Origin: Dyella_D sp052115385
GTDB taxonomy: Bacteria > Pseudomonadota > Gammaproteobacteria > Xanthomonadales > Rhodanobacteraceae
DNA length: 64,000 nucleotides
Assembly (NCBI RefSeq): GCF_052115385.1
Contig: NZ_JBFRGP010000009.1
Location: forward strand, 106,129 to 170,128
Direction of reading: 5' to 3'
A program made the position numbers and the translations under genes. Shown here piece after piece: positions 58,849 to 64,000 of this stretch (positions are counted from its first letter, which is position 1; each line of letters begins with the position of its first letter). Below the pieces are notes generated by a model, which did not search any database, had not been told where the DNA came from, and was given only the letters and a program-made list of their open reading frames with translations.

Positions 58849-61613
58849 CTCAAGCGCACCGCTTCGCGCACCGACCGCGCCGGCACCGTCACCGTCGCCA
58901 CGCCTTCCTTCGCACTCCACCGCCACGCCGGCCCCGGCTTGCCGTCAACCATCAACCCGCCGGGCTTCTTCGCGGCATGCAGGCGCAACTCATACGCGCG
59001 CCGCTGCACCTGCCCCTTGAACTCGCCCTGCGCCGCGTCGATCGTCAACTCGTTGGCGCCGTCCTGGCCGGTGCTGTGATGCATGGCGGTGATGGCATGG
59101 CCACCCTGGTCGTAATCCAGCGACACGCCATCGTCCTCGTACAGCGAGAAACTGCCATCGCCATCGCCGAACACATGCAGGATCAGCGTATCCAGCGGCT
59201 TCGCGTCCGAGTAATCGCTCGGCGGCTGCATCGGCACGATGGCGCCGGCGCGGGCGAACACGGGCATGTCGTCGGTGGCATAGCGTGCGGTGAAGGTGGT
59301 GTCGCCCTGGTAATGCTTGCCCTTGAAGAAATCCACCCACTGCCCAGGCGGCAGATAGACCGTGCGCTGGCCGCTGGTGTCGAGCACCGGCGCGACCAGC
59401 AGGTCGTTGCCGAAGAAGTATTCGTACGGTTGCTTGTAGGCCTCTTCCAGCTCCGGATGCTGCAGGTACAGCGGGCGCAGCAGCGGCAGTGAATCGGTGT
59501 GCGCGATCCAGGCGTACGAATAGATGTAGGGAATGAGCTGGGTGCGCAGGGTGAAGTACTTGCGCATCAGCGCCAGGCCCTTGTCGCCATACATCCACGG
59601 CATCCGCGTATTGCCCTCGCGCGGGTTGGCGTGGGCGCTGTGCATGCGCAGCAGCGGGCTGAAGGTGCCGAACTGGATCCAGCGTGCGTAGAGGTCGAAG
59701 TCGATCTTCGCGCCGTGGAAACCGCCGATGTCGTGGCTGATGTACGGCACCAGCACATTGCCGCCGCGCGCGGTGAACGCCACTTCGTAGGCCAGCACCG
59801 GCCACTCCGAATAAGTGTCGCCGGTAAAGAAGCCCGCATAGCGCTGGCTGCCCCAATCGCCGTAGCGGCCGAGGACAAAGCCGCGCTTGCCGCTGGCCTG
59901 GGCGGTGAAGTCGTAGAACACCTTGTTGGTCCAGAACTGCGGATTCAGGCCCGGCATGGTGGTGGCGCCACTGCCGCCGTCCACCCACCACAGGTCCACG
60001 CCCTGGCGCATCAGCGGCTCGTGCAGGCGGCGCATGAAGATCTCCGCCTCGCGCTGGCTGGACAGATCGAAAGCAATGCGCTCCGGCGGATGCACGTCGC
60101 GCAGCGCCACCGGCCCGCGCAACAGGCCGCCGCCGCCGCGTCCCGGTTCCACCCGCAAGGCGATATGGAGCATGTCGCCGGGCTTCGCCAGCGCGGCGAC
60201 GTCGGTATAGGTAAGCCGCTGCGGCCACTGGATCTGGCTGTGCTGCAGTTCCTGGCCGTTGACGAAGACGCGATAGCTCTGGTCGACCTCGCCGAGCACG
60301 AGGTAGAGCGTCTTCGGCAGGTCGGCCGGCAGGCGCACGTCGCTGCGGTACCAGGACACTCCTGCGTAGTTCGGCTGGCCCTGCACCTGCCAGGAGCGGT
60401 CGGCCTGGATCGCCCGCCAGCCGCGCGCATCGAAATCCGGCGCATACCATTTGGCCTTGATGCCGGCATCGCGCGGATCGATCGCGAAACGCCAGCGCGC
60501 GGACAGGTCCAGGTCGAACGACGGCCTGACCAGCGGCGGCTTGCCCAGCGCCTCCAACACCGCGGGCGCGTGGCTGTCGTCGAAGGACAGGATGCTTTCC
60601 TGCGTATTGGCATAGCCGGGGTGATCGTTGAGGCCCAGCTTCACCCCGCGCCCGTGCAGCCAGGTGATGAAGCGGTCCGGTTGCGGGATCAGCGGGCTCC
60701 AGTCGTAGCCGCCGTCCCAGCCGTAGTTGTGCCAGGCGAAATCCAGCACCAGGGTGTCGAACGGGATGCGCGCCGTGCGCAGGCGCGTCACCTCGTCCTC
60801 CAGCATCTTCTGGTTGTAGCGCTGGAAGGCCGGCTGCTTCGCCTCCGCCGTGCCGGGGAAGTATTCGAAGTTGAAATCGGTGATCCACGGACCGAGCACG
60901 TAGCGCGGGATCATCGGGATCTGGCCGCTCAACTGGGCGTATTCGCCCAGCGCCTTGCGATAGTCGCTGCCGTAGGCGAACAGGTACCAGTCCTGTCCGC
61001 TGCGCTCCTTGCGCGGCTCGATCCACTGCGCCGCCTTGTTCCACAGCGGCGTGCCGCTGTCGTCGACGAAGGCATAGCCGCTGCGGCTGAGCAGGCCCGG
61101 CTTGGCTTTCTCCAGCTTCACTTCGATGCCGGGAATCACGTTGTTCACCGGGCTTTCCAGCGGGTTGCCGGTGAGGTTGGCCTTGCTGATGTTGTCCAGC
61201 GAATAGGTCAGGCCGCCGAGATTCTGCGGGTCGTCGGCACCGGGATGCCATTCGCCGGGCTTGCCGGAAGCCCACGTCACCTTCAGGTTGTCGGCATGGA
61301 AGGGGCCGGAATTGAGGCGGTAGCGCAGGGTCATCGCCTCGGTGCCGGCGATCAGCCAGCCCTTCTCGCGCGACACGTGCACGGTGACCGGCGCCCAGTC
61401 GCGCTTCTGCATCACCGCGGTGGGCGCGTCCACGAAGGCGCCGCCGGGCGAGTACTCCATGCGGACCAAGGTGGGGGTAAGAAAGGAGAACCGCGCATGG
61501 TCGGCCACCACCACCGGCTGACCGGATTTCACCGGCGCCTGGGTACAGGCGGCCAGGCACAGCGAAACCAGCAGCACCGGCCAGGCGGGCCATCTCGGAC
61601 TGCGAACGAGCAT
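58839..61613 (-). CDS. GH31 family alpha-glycosidase lipoprotein with inserted beta-sandwich domain
   Basis: Encodes 924 residues. The N-terminus 'VLLVSLCLAACTQAP' has a lipobox (LAAC), so it is probably membrane-anchored. An N-terminal beta domain leads to the barrel: 'PRYVLGPWITDFNFEYFPG', 'FDTLVLDFAWHNYGWDGG', 'VKLGLNDHPGYAN'. The barrel is then interrupted at about residues 366-505 by a jelly-roll-like insert ('WYAPDFDARGWRAIQADRSW', 'LYLVLGEVDQSYRVFVNGQ') of the GH2 sugar-binding type. It resumes with the probable nucleophile in 'LWWVDGGSGATT' (about 545) and the acid/base in 'FTGDTYSEWPV' (about 597). Substrate unknown: alpha-glucoside, xyloside or galactosaminide are all possible. Confidence 0.85.
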   Translation of the reverse strand: MLVRSPRWPAWPVLLVSLCLAACTQAPVKSGQPVVVADHARFSFLTPTLVRMEYSPGGAFVDAPTAVMQKRDWAPVTVHVSREKGWLIAGTEAMTLRYRLNSGPFHADNLKVTWASGKPGEWHPGADDPQNLGGLTYSLDNISKANLTGNPLESPVNNVIPGIEVKLEKAKPGLLSRSGYAFVDDSGTPLWNKAAQWIEPRKERSGQDWYLFAYGSDYRKALGEYAQLSGQIPMIPRYVLGPWITDFNFEYFPGTAEAKQPAFQRYNQKMLEDEVTRLRTARIPFDTLVLDFAWHNYGWDGGYDWSPLIPQPDRFITWLHGRGVKLGLNDHPGYANTQESILSFDDSHAPAVLEALGKPPLVRPSFDLDLSARWRFAIDPRDAGIKAKWYAPDFDARGWRAIQADRSWQVQGQPNYAGVSWYRSDVRLPADLPKTLYLVLGEVDQSYRVFVNGQELQHSQIQWPQRLTYTDVAALAKPGDMLHIALRVEPGRGGGGLLRGPVALRDVHPPERIAFDLSSQREAEIFMRRLHEPLMRQGVDLWWVDGGSGATTMPGLNPQFWTNKVFYDFTAQASGKRGFVLGRYGDWGSQRYAGFFTGDTYSEWPVLAYEVAFTARGGNVLVPYISHDIGGFHGAKIDFDLYARWIQFGTFSPLLRMHSAHANPREGNTRMPWMYGDKGLALMRKYFTLRTQLIPYIYSYAWIAHTDSLPLLRPLYLQHPELEEAYKQPYEYFFGNDLLVAPVLDTSGQRTVYLPPGQWVDFFKGKHYQGDTTFTARYATDDMPVFARAGAIVPMQPPSDYSDAKPLDTLILHVFGDGDGSFSLYEDDGVSLDYDQGGHAITAMHHSTGQDGANELTIDAAQGEFKGQVQRRAYELRLHAAKKPGGLMVDGKPGPAWRWSAKEGVATVTVPARSVREAVRLSWR

Positions 61614-61990
61614 CTTGGTCTTCCCCCTACTTCATGTCGGCGCGCGATGACACGGATGTCGGCGTCGGCCCAGGCAACGATGGGCCGGCGCCGAGGGCGC
61701 GCATGGATACCGGGCGGAAGCTAACCCAACGGCGGCAAGGAGTGGAGATGCCGGATCGTTCATGACAGGCATCTGCTGGCCTCGTCACATTCCTGGCGAT
61801 ACCGCCCTGCCCCTGGCGGAGGCCAAAAAAAACCCCCGAGAAATCCTTCCCTCGGGGGCTGAATGACTGCGGCCTTGGGGCGCCGCAGGAACGCACGGGT
61901 AGTGGTCCACGGCATCGGGGTGCCAGGACCCGTACAGGATGCTGAAACATGGCGCCGCGCACCATGCGGCGAACTCCGAATCGGTGGATT
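61614..61990. other. Intergenic region upstream of GH31
   Basis: 377 bases holding the GH31 promoter, with GGGGAAG just before its ATG, and the terminator of the next gene. Nothing else was recognised. Confidence 0.5.
61825..61860 (-). terminator. Rho-independent terminator
   Basis: Stem CCCCCGAG/CTCGGGGG with a 10-base spacer between 61833 and 61858. On the minus strand it is followed by eight T residues. It terminates the leftward gene that ends at 61991. Confidence 0.92.
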
Positions 61991-62821
61991 TCACCCGCCC
62001 ATGCCGGGCACCGCGTCGGCGACGTAGTCGCGGCTCGGTGGGCGGTGGTCTCCGCGCGCTTCCGTTGCATAGGTGGACGCATCGCCGCCGTCCGCAGCGG
62101 ACATCGCGGAAACGGCGCGGTTGCGCGGATCGCGCGCGCTGCGTTCGTCGATCTTCACCATCAGGCCGTCGGCGATATCCAGCCTGGCCGCGATGCGGCT
62201 GCCGTCGGTGAATTGCACCTGCACGCTGACCACCGGACTGCGCGCGCCGTCGATGGTGTGCAGATAGGCCAGGCTGCGCCGGGTGATGCCCAGATCCAGC
62301 GGGATCCGGCGCAGGATGTCCGCCTGCACATAGCCCTCGAAATAGCGGCGCTGGCGCACGTTCTCCAGCACGTCGTAGACCGAGACGCCGGGATCGGGAT
62401 AGTCGAATACCGGGATGGCCTGCCGGTTGAAGTAGTCCGTCGCCTCCCTGGCCGAGTCGACGATGCGCAGCGTATAGGCCTTCTTCCAGCCCTTGGGCGC
62501 CGCGTCGTGAAAGCGCAGCAGCTGCGCGAACGCCGATTCGACCTCCGGCTCGGTCCATTTGCGCCGCACGTCGTACGGCAGCGTCTGCCCCCAGCTGCGC
62601 GCCACGCCGTATTTATGCAGGGTGCGCGTGGCGGGATCGCCTACATAGACTTCGGACCAGGTCCCACGGTGTTCGATCCGCCCGAGCATGGCTTTCTCCT
62701 GCTCCGGCGTACATCCGTCGCACCAGTACAGATCGGCGGCCAGGGCCGCGCCGGAAAAAGACAGACAGCCTCCCAGGGCCATCGCCGCCAGCCGGCCGAT
62801 CAAGAATCTGCTCGTTCGCAT
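61991..62821 (-). CDS. Secreted protein of unknown function
   Basis: Encodes 276 residues. A signal peptide ('AAMALGGCLSFSGAALA') precedes 'ADLYWCDGCTPEQEKAMLG', with two cysteines that could form a CxxC pair. The middle is mixed alpha/beta ('GWKKAYTLRIVDSAREATDYF', 'SVYDVLENVRQRRYFEGYV') with a beta-strand pair 'VVSVQVQFTDGSRIAARLDI' near the end, and the C-terminus is low-complexity. Not recognised. It stands alone with its own terminator 130 bases downstream. The start at 62821 is set by the signal peptide. Confidence 0.68.
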   Translation of the reverse strand: MRTSRFLIGRLAAMALGGCLSFSGAALAADLYWCDGCTPEQEKAMLGRIEHRGTWSEVYVGDPATRTLHKYGVARSWGQTLPYDVRRKWTEPEVESAFAQLLRFHDAAPKGWKKAYTLRIVDSAREATDYFNRQAIPVFDYPDPGVSVYDVLENVRQRRYFEGYVQADILRRIPLDLGITRRSLAYLHTIDGARSPVVSVQVQFTDGSRIAARLDIADGLMVKIDERSARDPRNRAVSAMSAADGGDASTYATEARGDHRPPSRDYVADAVPGMGG

Positions 62822-63085
62822 GCCGATGACCTACAACGCCTTTCCTGCTCGCCTACAGCAACGTTCCATCAGCGGTGCGCGGAAAAGCAATCGGCGCAAT
62901 CCAGAACACTAGGAAATGGATAAGGAATCGTAAGCCGGTAAAGCAGGAAAACTCGCAGGAAAACTAAGCCGGGTATTCGCTGCGTGGATTTATCCGCTCA
63001 GTAGATTCTGACTTCTTAAGAACTTCACGCGTGTTTTTCGGAGTCGGGCCGATGAGCCGATGAAACCGGATGGTTTCGGCGGTGG

Positions 63086-63550
63086 CTACGCTCCGGTGGA
63101 GGTCGTGCTTTCCTTGTGGCGGGCTACTGCCTGTCGCGCGATCGCGTCGAGCGTGCCGCCCCAATAGAACGCCAGGTGGCGGAAGATCACCTCGGTGGGG
63201 AAGCCGTGGGCCTCGAACTCGAGTCGGGTCTGTTCGCCGATCGATGTCAGGCGGAACTCCAGGACTGTGTAGCTTGCGGGCTCGTCGGGCAGTCGGGATA
63301 CCGAACTCAGGTGCGTGTAGCTCAAGCGGGTTTCGGGTTCGAAGGCCAGTACGGTGCCGCGGTTCTCGAAGCGGCCGGTGTGCACGCCGCGCACGGTGAT
63401 GGTGCCGCCGAGGCGCCAGTCTGCGCTTACTTCGAGGTTCATCGCCGGCTCGCCCATCCAGGCGCGCATGAGTTCGGGCTGGGTCAGGCTTGTCCAAACG
63501 ATGGATGGGGGCGCATCGATGTTGATGGATTCGAAGATTCGGGCTGACAT
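63086..63550 (-). CDS. SRPBCC/AHSA1-domain protein
   Basis: Encodes 154 residues with the START-like helix-grip fold of the AHSA1 group: 'FESINIDAPPSIVWTSLTQPELM', here noted in parts as 'IDAPPSIVWTSL' and 'MRAWMGEP'. It continues with 'DWRLGGTITVRG', 'GTVLAFEPETRLSYTH', 'TVLEFRLTSIGEQTRLEFE' and a C-terminal helix 'YWGGTLDAIARQAV'. Members bind hydrophobic ligands or act as toxin-antitoxin-like or stress proteins; nothing specific can be said here. No operon partner is visible. Confidence 0.82.
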   Translation of the reverse strand: MSARIFESINIDAPPSIVWTSLTQPELMRAWMGEPAMNLEVSADWRLGGTITVRGVHTGRFENRGTVLAFEPETRLSYTHLSSVSRLPDEPASYTVLEFRLTSIGEQTRLEFEAHGFPTEVIFRHLAFYWGGTLDAIARQAVARHKESTTSTGA

Positions 63551-63856
63551 GGAATGGTCTGATTTAGTGATTCGAAATGTCTTAGCACACTAGACGATAT
63601 ATAAGAGCATGCCTTGTAGTCCTTCGCCCCTATGGACGCCACCTGACGTGCTCCGTCCACAATGTCTCCGGTCCATACACTTGCCCAAAGAAGAAGTACC
63701 CAAGAAGAAAAGGCACCCTGCTTGGCGCCAAGGGGATCCGGTAGATCAAGAGCAACGTCAAAAGCGCGCCAGCGGAACGCCGCGGCTGCGCCGCTTGCTC
63801 TTGGCTCTTCGCGAGAACGGACGGACGCCCTCTCCCCGCCGGGGAGAGGGTTGGGG
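63551..63856. repeat. Intergenic region with dispersed repeats, one truncated family A element
   Basis: No credible gene. A purine-rich stretch CCCAAAGAAGAAGTACCC... at about 63681-63729 has the look of dispersed Xanthomonad intergenic repeats. A family A hairpin CCCTCTCCCC/GGGGAGAGGG lies at 63828-63850. It is followed by only TTGGGG of the usual tail, after which the insertion sequence begins. Confidence 0.6.
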
Positions 63857-64000
63857 CCTATCCTAGATTTTGTGTAAACGGGGCATTGGCAGGAAACTGC
63901 CATCTGACCCGGAGACACCATGAGTCCACGCAAACACGAAGTGCCCGACGAGCTGCTTAGCAGTCTGTTAGCCAACTATCAGAAGCCCGAAGATCTCGTT
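63857..64000 (+). mobile_element. Left end of an IS256-type insertion sequence
   Basis: Sequence change at about 63857, right after TTGGGG of a family A repeat. The next 60 bases (CCTATCCTAGATTTTGTGTAAAC...) look like an IS terminal region and precede a transposase start. The element runs off the right edge, so the other end and the target duplication cannot be seen. Confidence 0.6.
63920..64000 (+). CDS. IS256-family transposase, N-terminal part
   Basis: Partial at the right edge, 27 codons: 'MSPRKHEVPDELLSSLLANY' then 'QKPEDLV'. The 'VPDELLxxLLAxYxxPEDL' opening is typical of IS256-family DDE transposases, which continue with a GxxGL motif. GGAG lies five bases before the ATG. The family call rests on this short stretch alone. 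Confidence 0.65.
   Translation, partial: MSPRKHEVPDELLSSLLANYQKPEDLV

Noticed and set aside
1..64000. CRISPR array, rRNA or tRNA genes
   Set aside because: No regularly spaced direct repeats, no rRNA-like sequence and no cloverleaf with a T-loop motif was noticed on either strand.

Overview
The window is high-GC DNA, densely coded on both strands. It most resembles a Xanthomonadales gammaproteobacterium of the Rhodanobacteraceae type (Dyella, Luteibacter, Rhodanobacter or Frateuria). This rests on two TonB-dependent receptors, a Xanthomonas-type oxidative L-fucose pathway, a Xanthomonas-like N-glycan degradation locus and abundant palindromic intergenic repeats. The genus is inferred; no rRNA or tRNA gene was recognised.

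Layout. 1-5.4 kb: the start of a MocR/GntR regulator, a DipZ-like thioredoxin protein, an Oar-like TonB receptor and an XRE regulator, all on the minus strand. 5.7-17 kb: an exopolysaccharide locus with wecB-nfrB-nfrA-DUF4434 as one overlapping minus-strand operon, a divergent DUF2334 deacetylase-like gene and a secreted beta-helix protein. 17-19 kb: small genes (unknown, DUF1348, DUF3147). 19-25 kb: a CzcCBA-type heavy-metal RND efflux operon preceded by a Cys/His-rich small protein. 25-27.6 kb: a LytS/LytR-like two-component pair with a small lipoprotein. 27.9-33.1 kb: a GH63 enzyme, an Lrp regulator divergent from alanine dehydrogenase, and a WxxGxW-repeat protein.

33.3-61.6 kb is the centrepiece, a glycan-to-pyruvate system. 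A minus-strand series runs glucokinase, GH29, GH29, GH18, GH20, TonB receptor, GH29, GH2 beta-mannosidase, GH125, GH92. Many junctions overlap by 1-4 bases. From a shared 305-base promoter region a plus-strand operon runs the other way with six enzymes of the L-fucose pathway: fucose dehydrogenase, lactonase, dehydratase, 4-dehydrogenase, diketo-acid hydrolase and an FMN lactate-type dehydrogenase. A GH31 enzyme with an inserted beta-sandwich lies convergent to it. Together these genes look able to import, trim and burn fucosylated N-glycans. The right edge holds a secreted protein of unknown function, an SRPBCC protein and the first 27 codons of an IS256-type transposase.

Three families of intergenic palindromic repeats recur. 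One of them (GTAGGTTGGGGTGAGC type, four copies) lies only between convergent genes and supplies the stop codon of three of them.
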